This document shows, one piece after another, positions 44,001 to 52,641 of a stretch of 64,000 nucleotides of DNA. Location of the stretch: contig JAXHLQ010000001.1 of the NCBI GenBank assembly GCA_034522175.1, positions 3,162,001 to 3,226,000 on the forward strand, read 5' to 3'. The position numbers and the translations under genes were made by a program. Within the stretch, counting starts at the first letter, position 1, and every line of letters starts with the position of its first letter. The notes under the pieces are model-generated. The model was not told the origin of the DNA. It saw only the letters and a list, made by a program, of their open reading frames with translations, and did not search any database. Source of the stretch: JAIPDZ01 sp034522175. Lineage in GTDB: Bacteria; Desulfobacterota; DSM-4660; Desulfatiglandales; Desulfatiglandaceae.

Positions 44001-45482
44001 TCCGATGGATGAGATCACCAGATCCGCCTCGATGAAAAACTCCGTATCCTCAATGGGGATGAACTTGCGTCTTCCGGTGGTATCGGGCTCTGTCAGGCGG
44101 GTTCGCACACACTCAATGCCCACCACCTGATCCTTTTCGATCACCACCCGTCTCGGGAGGGCCTGGAAATGCATATTGGCCCCTTCGGCCTCGGTTACCG
44201 CTTTCTCTTCGGGTTCGGCCGCCATCTCGTTTTCGGAAAAAGGTTCCACCATATTGACCCGATCCGCTCCCAGGCGAATGGCCACCCGGGCGGCATCCAT
44301 CCCTGAATGTCCGGCACCCAGCACGACGACACGCCCCTGGACTTCTTTCCGGTCACCCATCCAGACGTCTCTTAAAAACCGGGTCACATGGAGGACACCT
44401 TCGGGGTGATCTTCACCGGGGATGCCCGTCCTCAGTCCCTTCCATGCCCCGGTGGCCAAAAAGACGGCGCTCGCCCCATGGGCCTGGAGCTCTTCGATGG
44501 TGATATCCTCTCCAAGCCGGGTATTGGTGTGGATTTCGATTCCGTAGCGTTTGAGATTCTCGATTTCCGCATCGAGAACCGTGCGGGGGAGCCTGAATTC
44601 GGGAATCGCATAGCGCATCATGCCGCCCGCCTCGGGCATGGCCTCATACACACTGACCTTGTACCCATCGAGGGCCAGGAAGTAGGCGGCGGTCAACCCC
44701 GCGGGGCCGGCACCGATGATGGCCACCTTTTCTTCTCTCGGGGTGATATCGGGTACCGGAATGTCGCTGAGGTCCACGTGGTCGGCCGCCACCCGCTTGA
44801 GTTCCCGGATGGAGACGGCCGTGTCCACTTCGAGACGGCGGCAGCTCTTTTCGCAGCGATGGGGGCAGATGCGCCCCAGCACACCGGGAAAGGGGAGATC
44901 CCGCAGGATAATCTCAACGGCTTCCCTGTATTGGCCCTGTTTTACCATCTGAACGTATCCTTGGACGTTCAAATGCGCCGGGCACGCCATCCTGCAGGGG
45001 GACTTATCCAGTTTTTCTATGGCGAACCCGCCGGGTATGGCCTGGGCATAGGGTTTATAGGTGGCCTTTCGATTGGCGAGTGCCATATCGTATTCGCTGG
45101 GCCGTTCCACAGGACAGACCTCCACACAGTCCCCGCAGCCCGTACAGGCATCCGGATCAATAAAGCGGGGGGTCTTATGCAGGGTCACGTCAAAATGTCC
45201 CTGTTCCCCGTCGATATGTTCAATGTTTGAGCAGGTGTGAAGTTCGATGTTGATGTGCCGGCCGACCTCGACCAGTTTCGGGGAGATAATTCACATGGCA
45301 CAGTCATTGGTGGGAAAGGTCTTGTCTAATTGGGCCATGACCCCGCCGATGGCCGGGGAACGTTCCACGAGATGGACATAGAAACCGGCGTCTGCCAGAT
45401 CCAGAGCGGCCTGCATGCCGGCAATGCCACCGCCCACCACCATAACGGCGCCCTGAATGTCAGCGGCTTTGTCTTTTGTCAT
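41026..45482 (-). CDS. hdrA: giant HdrA-GltD-HdrA fusion, selenoprotein (Sec64), one frameshift
   Basis: About 1485 residues after reading UGA 45293-45291 as Sec and adding one base near 43788. Order: HdrA N-terminus with VMVVGGGIAGMQAALDLA and FPTNDCAM-U-IISPKLVEVG; ferredoxin motif CTGCGDCVEVCP; a GltD/NfnB-like NAD(P)H module (CPAHLNVQGYV, GRICPHRCEKSC, VAIIGAGPAGLTAAYF, VVVLGAGHSGMDAARVA); the rest of the first HdrA (CLNCGGCCECYQC, CVGSRDLNQCDHGYCSSVCC); then a complete second HdrA-like half (IGVFVCNCGVNIGG to CKGCGACSAVCP). The break joins YLRGEP to PTEWEEEPP if the C4 run gains one C. It is first in the operon and could couple NAD(P)H, ferredoxin and MvhD1. Confidence 0.88.
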
Positions 45483-45762
45483 TCCATCATCTCCTCAAGC
45501 GATAGACGCTGCTTGATATTCCCGTATCACGCGTTGACGTTAAATAGGATTTAAAAATCGATTCGATCCGCCGTATATAGAAAATATTAGGTCTTTCCGT
45601 CAAGAAATATTTCCATCCCTTCAGTCCACCTGCCTCGGCTCATCCCCTTGATCGGAAAACCGTTTTGTGCTGTAATGCAATCCTGAACGGATTGGGTGCC
45701 GATTTCTAAAAGATAAGCGCAGGAATAGGCCGCCAGGTACAGGAAAACAGGAAGCAAACCCA

Positions 45763-47832
45763 ATGAAAAATACCGACCTTTTCAAAGACCCATCGACCAT
45801 TGACGCCCTCCTTCAAAGTGTCACCGATTATGTCATCGGGGTAAACAAAGATTACCAGATTATCATGGCCAACGACCTGTTCAAAAGTGAATTCGGTATG
45901 GCCCCGGGTAAAACCTGTTTCAAGGCGTGGAAAAAGATGGGTGAAAAATGCGAAAACTGCCTCGTTGAAATGTCTTTTACAGATGGACAGCCGCATACGA
46001 GTGAGGAAACGGTCATCCTCAAGGACGGGCGCACCGCGCAGATGCGCATACGGTCCACACCGGTCAAAAACGGGGCAGGGGACATCGTTTATGTCCTCGA
46101 GACGGCCACGGATCTGACGGAACAGGAACGGCTCAGGGGCGAGTTGAACAACTTCAAGGGCAATCTGGAAGGCGTCATTGAGGACCGACTCAGGCACCTT
46201 GGAAAATCCGAAGAGAAATACCGAAGCATATTTGAGCGCTCATTGGATGCCATATTCCTGACCGATTCAAAAGGAAAAATCCTGGAAATCAATCCGGCGG
46301 CCTTGAGGATCCTCGGCTTTGAGAGCAGGGAAGAGACCCAACAGCTCGGCTCTTCTCTGACCCTGTTCGAAGACAAGAAAGAACTGGCCCTCTTTCAGGA
46401 AAAAATCTTCAGGGACGGCTATGTGACAGAGTATGAAACCCGGCTGCGGCGCAAAAATGGTGAGGTATTTCATGCCCTCGTCTCCTCCAATGTCATACTG
46501 GATGTGGTCCGGCAGATCACGGGGTATGTGATCATTGTTCGGGATATCACCCGGATGAAGCGGGCCATGGCGGAAATCGAAAAGCAGAACCAACGCCTGG
46601 CCGCGCTCAATACCATATCCATGAAGGTCAACAGCAGTCTGGATTTAGATGATGTGCTCAACAGCACCATTGAAAAAATGCTCGAGATCGTTGAGCCGGA
46701 CAGTGTGCGGATCTATCTCCTCAACGAAGACGGTCACATGCTCGATCTGGTGGCCCATAAAGGCCTCTCCGCCCGATTCATCGAAAAACCCCATGTGAAA
46801 CGACGGAGAATCGGTGATGGGCTTTTGGGAGAGACCGCTGAAACCGGTCGTTCAAAGGTGGTGGACAATCTCCAGCGCTTAGACCATCCCCATGTGGAAT
46901 CCGTGGTAGAGGAGGGACTCAAGTCCACCCTCTATCTGCCCCTCATCTCAGGGGGTAAACCGGTGGGCGTCATGTGTGTATCCAGCCATACCGCCTTTCA
47001 TTTCCCTTCCGACTATGTGGATTTTTTGACCGGCATTGGCCATCAGATCGGCATGGCCGTCCACAATGCCGAACTCTATAAAGACATCAAAAACGCCTAT
47101 CAGGAACTCAAGGAAGCCCAGGAGCAGGTGATTCGATCCGAAAAGCTGGCCTCTTTGGGCAAGCTGTCCGCCACTATCGCCCATGAAATCAACAACCCCA
47201 TCGCGGCGGTACTGACGTATATCCGATTGATGATGAAGCTGGTGGAGCGGGGTCAATATGCAAAGGAAAGAAAGGCGGATATCTCCCGATACCTCGATAC
47301 CATGGCCTCTGAAATGAGCCGGTGCGGCGATATCGTCAAAAACCTTCTTGCCTTCTCCCGGAGAACCAGGACCGATGTCAAGCCCCATGCTGTCCCCGAC
47401 ATCGTCCAGAGAACCCTGGCACTCATATCGCACGATCTTGAGCTCAAACAGATTCAGGTCAAACAACAGATGGCACCGGACCTCCCTGAGATCCAGTGTG
47501 ATTTCAGGCAGATCCAGCAGGCTCTTTTAAATCTCATCAGCAACGCCTCCGAGGCCATGGATACCGGCGGCACCCTCACCCTGTCCGCGAGACAGGAAGA
47601 CCCAGACAGCCCTTTCGTGGCCATATCGGTGGCCGACACCGGCTGCGGTATCTCCAAGGAAAATCAGAAGGATATCTTCGAGCCCTTTTTCACCACCAAG
47701 GACGAGGGAAAAGGGGTGGGCCTCGGCCTGTCCGTGGTCTACGGCATCATCACGAATCACAACGGATCCATTGAGCTGAACAGCGAAGAGGGAAAGGGCA
47801 GTGTTTTTACCGTCAGACTGCCGACGGCATGA
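45763..47832 (+). CDS. PAS-PAS-GAF sensor histidine kinase
   Basis: 689 residues. PAS 1 at about 12-125 with a Cys group (TCFKAWKKMGEKCENC); PAS 2 at about 150-265; a GAF domain at about 290-435; HisKA with the phospho-His at about 474 (TIAHEINNPIAAVLTYIRLM); ATPase with N box (LLNLISNASEAM), G1 (DTGCGIS) and G2 (GVGLGLSVVYG). No membrane segment. It is followed after 482 bp by a sigma-54 response regulator on the same strand, its likely partner, and is divergent from the hdr/fdh operon, which it may therefore control. Confidence 0.93.
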   Translation: MKNTDLFKDPSTIDALLQSVTDYVIGVNKDYQIIMANDLFKSEFGMAPGKTCFKAWKKMGEKCENCLVEMSFTDGQPHTSEETVILKDGRTAQMRIRSTPVKNGAGDIVYVLETATDLTEQERLRGELNNFKGNLEGVIEDRLRHLGKSEEKYRSIFERSLDAIFLTDSKGKILEINPAALRILGFESREETQQLGSSLTLFEDKKELALFQEKIFRDGYVTEYETRLRRKNGEVFHALVSSNVILDVVRQITGYVIIVRDITRMKRAMAEIEKQNQRLAALNTISMKVNSSLDLDDVLNSTIEKMLEIVEPDSVRIYLLNEDGHMLDLVAHKGLSARFIEKPHVKRRRIGDGLLGETAETGRSKVVDNLQRLDHPHVESVVEEGLKSTLYLPLISGGKPVGVMCVSSHTAFHFPSDYVDFLTGIGHQIGMAVHNAELYKDIKNAYQELKEAQEQVIRSEKLASLGKLSATIAHEINNPIAAVLTYIRLMMKLVERGQYAKERKADISRYLDTMASEMSRCGDIVKNLLAFSRRTRTDVKPHAVPDIVQRTLALISHDLELKQIQVKQQMAPDLPEIQCDFRQIQQALLNLISNASEAMDTGGTLTLSARQEDPDSPFVAISVADTGCGISKENQKDIFEPFFTTKDEGKGVGLGLSVVYGIITNHNGSIELNSEEGKGSVFTVRLPTA

Positions 47833-48314
47833 TCATGGGTACCGCCGTCACTTTATAACCGTTCACATTGAGTGGGAGAAGATGGTGCTGCGTCTCATAA
47901 GTTCTGTCCACGAAAATTGCAAGAGGTTATTCGACGAAAAAACCCTATTTCGACCACTTAAAACTGACAGAGACACAGAATCTCCAAATCCCAAGCACCA
48001 AATATCAAATAAATCCCAATGACCAAATCAGAAGGTTTAAGATGAAAGATGTCCTTTTTGGGTTGGGGCGGTGGTCATGGAAATCTCGCAAATCACCGGG
48101 CATCGCTGAATTGACTTTCCGAGATCCATATTAAGGGTGTGCCCGCAATTCTTTGCCCTTGGCGTTTCGAATTTTGAACATTGGAATTTAGATATTGTTT
48201 GTGATTTGGGATTTGAATATTGTCATTTCGTTCAATTGGTCCGTACATACCATCATACGATGCCATTAAATTGCCAAAATTGAGGACAAAATCTATAAGA
48301 CGGAGCAATAGCAT
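47833..48314. other. intergenic region between kinase and response regulator
   Basis: About 480 bp. It has two AT-rich, CAAATC/GATTTG-type simple segments in opposite orientation (about 47978-48022 and 48170-48225) that could fold together. These resemble low-complexity intergenic repeats rather than genes. Confidence 0.5.
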
Positions 48315-49658
48315 ATGACCAGAAAGCCCCGCATTCTCGTCGTCGATGACGAAGCCCCCATGCGTGAAAGCCTCAATGACTGGCTGAAAGAGGACGGTTA
48401 CGAGGTCGGACTGGCAGCCAACGGCCAAGAAGGCGTTGAAATGGCCCAAAAGGATGAGTGGGAAGTGATCCTCCTCGATCTTAAAATGCCGGGCATGGAC
48501 GGTCTCGAAACGCTGAAAGGCATCAAAGAGGTCAGTCCGGATTCGGAAATTATCATGATGACCGCCTACGCGACCATTGACACGGCGGTACAGGCCATGA
48601 GGGAAGGGGCCTTTGATTATCTCGTCAAACCCTTTGATCCGGATGAAATTGAAATCCAGATCAAAAAAATCATCTCCCACAAGGAAGTGGTCCTGGAAAA
48701 CCTACTGTTACGGAAAAAGCTGGAAGAGCGGACCCAGTATGACGAAATCATCGGAAAGAGTGCGTGCATGCAGGAGATATTTAAACTCATCGATCGCGTG
48801 GCGTCCACGGACTCCACCGTACTCATCACCGGTGAAAGCGGCACCGGAAAGGAGTTGATCGCCCAGGCCATTCACGGCAACAGCCAGCGGGCCTATATGC
48901 CCTTCATCGCCGTGAGTTGCGGGGCCCTTCCGGATACCCTTTTGGAGAGCGAACTCTTCGGCTATGAAAAAGGGGCCTTTTCCGGTGCGGAACACACCAA
49001 GCGGGGGCGGTTCGAAATGGCGGACGGGGGAACCCTTTTCTTAGATGAAATCGGGGATATCAGCCTCAAGACCCAGGTAGACCTTTTACGGGTGCTTCAG
49101 CAAAAAGAATTCAACCGTCTCGGCGGAGAAATCCCCATCCAGGTGGACGTCCGTATCCTGGCGGCCACCAATCGCAACCTTGAAACCGCCATCTCAGAAA
49201 AACGGTTTCGTAAAGACCTCTACTATCGGCTGAATGTCATCTCTATTCATGTCCCGCCGCTTAGGGAACGTAAAGAGGATATTCCCCTCCTCGCCAAAGC
49301 GGCCCTGCACAAGAGCTGCATGGAGCTGAACCGGGAGACAATACCCATCTCCCCTTCCGCCATGAAGCGTCTAATGGACTACGACTGGCCCGGCAATGTA
49401 AGGGAACTGGAAAACATCATGGAAAGGGCGCTTGTTATCGGCCGGGGTGACGAGATCACGCCAGAGGACCTCCCCTTCCCGTCCAAGTCTGACCAGGAGA
49501 CGTCGTATCCCCGATCCTTGAAGTCCATGGAAAAGGCGCACATCACCCGGATACTGGACCAGATGAACTGGAACATCAGTCAGGCGGCCCGCGAACTGGA
49601 GATCGACCGCCAGACCCTCTATAACAAGATCGAGAAGTATGGAATCGAAAGAGGGTAA
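48315..49658 (+). CDS. sigma-54-dependent response regulator (NtrC/AtoC type)
   Basis: 447 residues. Receiver domain (1-120) with phospho-acceptor Asp55 in VILLDLKMPGMDG; AAA+ domain with Walker A GESGTGKE and GTLFLDEIGD; Fis-type HTH at the end (NISQAARELEIDRQTLYNKI). The sigma-54 contact loop reads GAFSGA instead of GAFTGA, a tolerated variant. It probably pairs with the kinase at 45763 and could act on the sigma-54 promoter at 50445. Its 3' end overlaps the archaemetzincin gene by 20 bp. Confidence 0.93.
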   Translation: MTRKPRILVVDDEAPMRESLNDWLKEDGYEVGLAANGQEGVEMAQKDEWEVILLDLKMPGMDGLETLKGIKEVSPDSEIIMMTAYATIDTAVQAMREGAFDYLVKPFDPDEIEIQIKKIISHKEVVLENLLLRKKLEERTQYDEIIGKSACMQEIFKLIDRVASTDSTVLITGESGTGKELIAQAIHGNSQRAYMPFIAVSCGALPDTLLESELFGYEKGAFSGAEHTKRGRFEMADGGTLFLDEIGDISLKTQVDLLRVLQQKEFNRLGGEIPIQVDVRILAATNRNLETAISEKRFRKDLYYRLNVISIHVPPLRERKEDIPLLAKAALHKSCMELNRETIPISPSAMKRLMDYDWPGNVRELENIMERALVIGRGDEITPEDLPFPSKSDQETSYPRSLKSMEKAHITRILDQMNWNISQAARELEIDRQTLYNKIEKYGIERG

Positions 49659-50232
49659 TGTCCCGCCGGTGCCGTGCATTACCCTCTGCCGGATCGGTCC
49701 TGTGGACCCGGCCATTATCGATCACCTTTCCAACTGCATCACCTTTACATGCGGACTCAACTGCAATGTCTGCGATCAAATAGACCCCCCCCTCTACGCC
49801 TTCGATGAAAATCGCCGCCAGTACGACTCCAAAAAGATCCTCAAACATCTCATCGGCCGCCGTCATCCCTCCTTGAAGTTTCTCGCCATCACCCAACTGG
49901 ACCTGTTCGTCCCCATCTTGAAATATGTCTTCGGTCTGGCCCAGGTACAGGGTCAGTGCGCCATTATCTCCACCTGCCGTCTCCGCCCCGAATATTACGG
50001 CCGTGCACCAGACCCCGCGCTCTTTCTGGAGCGCGGGGAAAAGACGGCTTTGCACGAACTGGGCCACAGTCTCGGTCTCACCCACTGCCGGGATCGTCGA
50101 TGCATCATGCACAGCGCCACCACCATCCAGGACACGGATATGAAGCGACCGCGGTTCTGCCCCACCTGCCGGGAGCTTTTCAGATGGCAGCTGGCTCAGT
50201 GCGTCCCCGAAGCCGGCGAACCAGGGCCATAG
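49639..50232 (+). CDS. amzA: archaemetzincin family zinc protease
   Basis: 197 residues. HELGHSLGLTHC matches HExxHxxGxxHC and is followed by CIMHSA, the Met-turn, and CPTC, giving the extra Cys zinc site that defines archaemetzincins. ATG 49639 lies inside the end of the response regulator, so the genes are coupled. Its substrates are unknown in bacteria. Confidence 0.9.
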   Translation: MESKEGNVPPVPCITLCRIGPVDPAIIDHLSNCITFTCGLNCNVCDQIDPPLYAFDENRRQYDSKKILKHLIGRRHPSLKFLAITQLDLFVPILKYVFGLAQVQGQCAIISTCRLRPEYYGRAPDPALFLERGEKTALHELGHSLGLTHCRDRRCIMHSATTIQDTDMKRPRFCPTCRELFRWQLAQCVPEAGEPGP

Positions 50233-50444
50233 GCGGAATGCCGAACTTTTCGACAGGCTGCCGTTTTTTGGGACAATGATACAATTAGCAATAAAGTCAA
50301 ATACTTGGATCAAAACTGTTATGTTGTGTTGGCCGGATTGTCGACTTTTTCGGCAATCTCTCTTTTTCTCCTTTGTGCCATACTTTATAAAATATTAATG
50401 TCAATTCAATAGGTTACATGTTTTTTCCATCTAAGGACATCCAT

Positions 50445-50460
50445 TGGCACGGCCTTTGCT
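50445..50460 (+). promoter_or_regulatory. sigma-54 promoter of the GcvH-like gene
   Basis: TGGCACGGCCTTTGCT is a perfect match to TGGCACG-N4-TTGCW. With transcription starting about 12 bases after the -12 element, the leader fits the start at 50510. A sigma-54 response regulator lies 800 bp upstream. Confidence 0.8.
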
Positions 50461-50509
50461 TATTCATAGAGCCAAATAAAAAATGAACCGGACAAAGGAG
50501 GATCAGGAG

Positions 50510-51442
50510 ATGGTGAAAACAGAGAAAAAAGAATCGATGAAGATCGTACCCCCGGGAAAGAAAAAGTGTGTATGGATGGAAGCCGGGGTCGTCTCTTACA
50601 AGCTGTGTGACAACAACTATGACTGCCCCACCTGCGTATACGACCATGCCATGCAGATGAAGGTGGACCGTCAAAAGGCAGCCGCCACGGCTCAGCCCAT
50701 CGAGGCCGCTCCGGACAAATTCACCGATTCCTGGGTGGACAAGATGATGCGCCTTCCCGCGTCAAAACGCAAATGCCGGTACATGATCACCGGCGAATTG
50801 GATCGAAAGATCTGCCCCAACGCCTATGAATGCGGGACCTGTTCATTTGATCGAATGATGCAGCAGCGACTGCAGGCCGAGCCGCTGCCGGTCAGCGAAC
50901 CTGCCGAGGTGGGCGGGTTTAAAGTGGCCCAAGAATTCTACTATCACGATGGTCACACATGGGCCAGAACGGAATATGGGGGGCGCGTCCGGATCGGACT
51001 GGATGATTTTGCCCAGAAACTTCTCGGAAGGCTCAAACGGATTGAGCTCCCGAATATCGGCCATGAAGTCACTCAGGGCGAGAACAGTTTCAAGGTAACC
51101 CGTAACGGGGACACGGTCGGCGTGCTCTCTCCGGTGGACGGCATCGTCACCCGGATCAACGACAGGCTGCTGGACCACCCGGAATTGATCAACAGTTCCC
51201 CTTATGAAGACGGTTGGCTTGCGGTCATCGAGCCCACAAAACTGCGAAAAAACCTGAAAGGATTGCACTACGGAGAGGAGGCCTCTCACTATATTGAAGA
51301 AGAAAAGGACAGACTCTTTCAGGTGGCAAACGACGACCTGCAGGTGTCTGCAGACGGTGGGACCACTGTGGAGGATATCTCCGAAGCGGTCGAGGGAGAA
51401 GCCTGGGCCAGACTGGCAAAAACCTTTCTAAGGAGCAAATAG
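50510..51442 (+). CDS. GcvH-like (lipoyl-type) protein with N-terminal Cys motifs
   Basis: 310 residues from ATG 50510, which has AAGGAGG; ATG 50483 would leave almost no leader behind the sigma-54 promoter. Two repeats of a Cys pattern open the protein (KKCVWMEAGVVSYKLCDNNYDCPTCVYD; KCRYMITGELDRKIC ... CGTCSFD). A GcvH-type barrel follows (YHDGHTWARTEYGGRVRIGL, VTQGENSFKVTRNG, SPVDGIVTRIN, NSSPYEDGWLAVIEP). The Lys of ENSFK could be the lipoylated one. Such Cys-GcvH proteins are known next to Hdr-like and sulfur-oxidising systems as sulfur or acyl carriers. Its role here is inferred to be electron or sulfur carrier, not glycine cleavage. Confidence 0.82.
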   Translation: MVKTEKKESMKIVPPGKKKCVWMEAGVVSYKLCDNNYDCPTCVYDHAMQMKVDRQKAAATAQPIEAAPDKFTDSWVDKMMRLPASKRKCRYMITGELDRKICPNAYECGTCSFDRMMQQRLQAEPLPVSEPAEVGGFKVAQEFYYHDGHTWARTEYGGRVRIGLDDFAQKLLGRLKRIELPNIGHEVTQGENSFKVTRNGDTVGVLSPVDGIVTRINDRLLDHPELINSSPYEDGWLAVIEPTKLRKNLKGLHYGEEASHYIEEEKDRLFQVANDDLQVSADGGTTVEDISEAVEGEAWARLAKTFLRSK

Positions 51443-51468
51443 CCCAATCAACAGTTTAGGATTAAAAG

Positions 51469-51502
51469 AACCGCCCGTGCCATGGCGACGAGCGGTTTTT
51501 TT
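51469..51502. terminator. terminator between convergent genes
   Basis: AACCGC (51469-51474) pairs with GCGGTT (51492-51497), the inner bases pair partly, and a T7 run follows. It can end the GcvH-like transcript and lies at the 3' end of the convergent Hdr gene. Confidence 0.75.
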
Positions 51503-52641
51503 CAGTTCTCTTGTTTCTTTACTCCCTCGGAGAGGTAGGCGTAAAGGTCTTTGACTTTGAGATCCATATCCACGCTGCTCAAGGCACAGGTCAGGTGGAT
51601 CTGGCATTTGGGGCAGGCCGTAATCAGGGTGTTGGCACCGGTGTGAAGGGCTTCTTCCAGCCGCTCAATACGCATGGCCTTGGAGCAGTTGGAACACTCC
51701 ATCCACGCGCTGGTCCCGCAGCAGAGGGCATTTTCCCGGTTTCTCGGCATTTCCCTGAATGTTGCATCGGGGATCAACTGCAAAAGGTCCCGGGGCGGCT
51801 CATAGATCCCGGATCCCCTCCCCAGCCGGCATGGGTCGTGATAGGTCACGGCGCCATTTCCGGACGGCTGAAAGAGTAGATCCATCTCCGGCATCTTCTC
51901 GGACAACAGCTCAGACACGTGTTTCACGTCAAAAGGGAGGTCACCGAAAAACTGAGGGTAATACCGTTTGAAGGTGAGGTATCCTTCGGGACAACTGAAC
52001 AGCACGGTCTTCGCCTTTGAGGCCTTGATAATCTCCAGGTTTCGGGCACCCAGTTTCTGAAAAAGGTCCTCCTCCCCACTCCAGAGGGCATCGTGGCCGC
52101 AGCATCGCTCCTCATTGCTGATGACCGGTGTGATGCCGACCCGGTTCAGGAGGGTGAGCACATTTCGGGCCGTATCGGCGGGGGAGATGTCCAAATACTT
52201 GAAAATCACATCAAAATAGGGAAGACATCCCACGAAATAAAAATAGTCCCCTGTCTCGGCAAACTCGCCCGCTCCCTCAGCCCATCCGGTTCGCCGCTGT
52301 GCGACCTCTCCTGCTTGGAGATGGACAATACTCTGTAGCATGCCGTGGTGGCTCTCCAAGGGCAGATTTCCTGCCTGCCTGGCCTTTTCCCTGAAGGATC
52401 GGATAAATTCCGGGAAATCGATCTCCACCGGGCATCGCTCGCTGCAGCGGCCGCAGCTCAGACACGCCCAGAGAAGCGGACTCTTGAGCAGGCCTCCATC
52501 CGGGTCCTGCATGGACCGTTTGATCATCTGTCTCGGGGAAAAATCAGGGAGCACCCGGCTGACCGGGCAGCTGCCGGTGCACACCCCGCATTCCATACAA
52601 TAATCGATCTGTTTCTGGGTCAGTTGCATGGGTCTATCCAA
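51502..52641 (-). CDS. HdrC-HdrB (HdrD-like) fusion, heterodisulfide reductase-type
   Basis: 379 residues. Residues 1-90 are HdrC-like with two 4Fe-4S motifs (CMECGVCTGSCPVSR, CLSCGRCSERCPVE). The remainder is HdrB-like with two CCG-type regions: GCLPYFDVI ... ERCCGHDA and DPCRLGRGSG ... ALCCGTSAW plus CPKC. This arrangement is that of HdrD and of many lactate/glycolate-type Fe-S oxidoreductase subunits. It is probably a cytoplasmic disulfide reductase or electron acceptor for an HdrA. It is alone and convergent with the GcvH-like gene. ATG 52641 is the likely start; ATG 52629 is an alternative. Confidence 0.9.
   Translation of the reverse strand: MDRPMQLTQKQIDYCMECGVCTGSCPVSRVLPDFSPRQMIKRSMQDPDGGLLKSPLLWACLSCGRCSERCPVEIDFPEFIRSFREKARQAGNLPLESHHGMLQSIVHLQAGEVAQRRTGWAEGAGEFAETGDYFYFVGCLPYFDVIFKYLDISPADTARNVLTLLNRVGITPVISNEERCCGHDALWSGEEDLFQKLGARNLEIIKASKAKTVLFSCPEGYLTFKRYYPQFFGDLPFDVKHVSELLSEKMPEMDLLFQPSGNGAVTYHDPCRLGRGSGIYEPPRDLLQLIPDATFREMPRNRENALCCGTSAWMECSNCSKAMRIERLEEALHTGANTLITACPKCQIHLTCALSSVDMDLKVKDLYAYLSEGVKKQEN

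Noticed and set aside
47978..48225. Possible non-coding RNA in the CAAATC-rich gap
   Set aside because: Low-complexity AT-rich repeats with no promoter or terminator; not enough to call an RNA.
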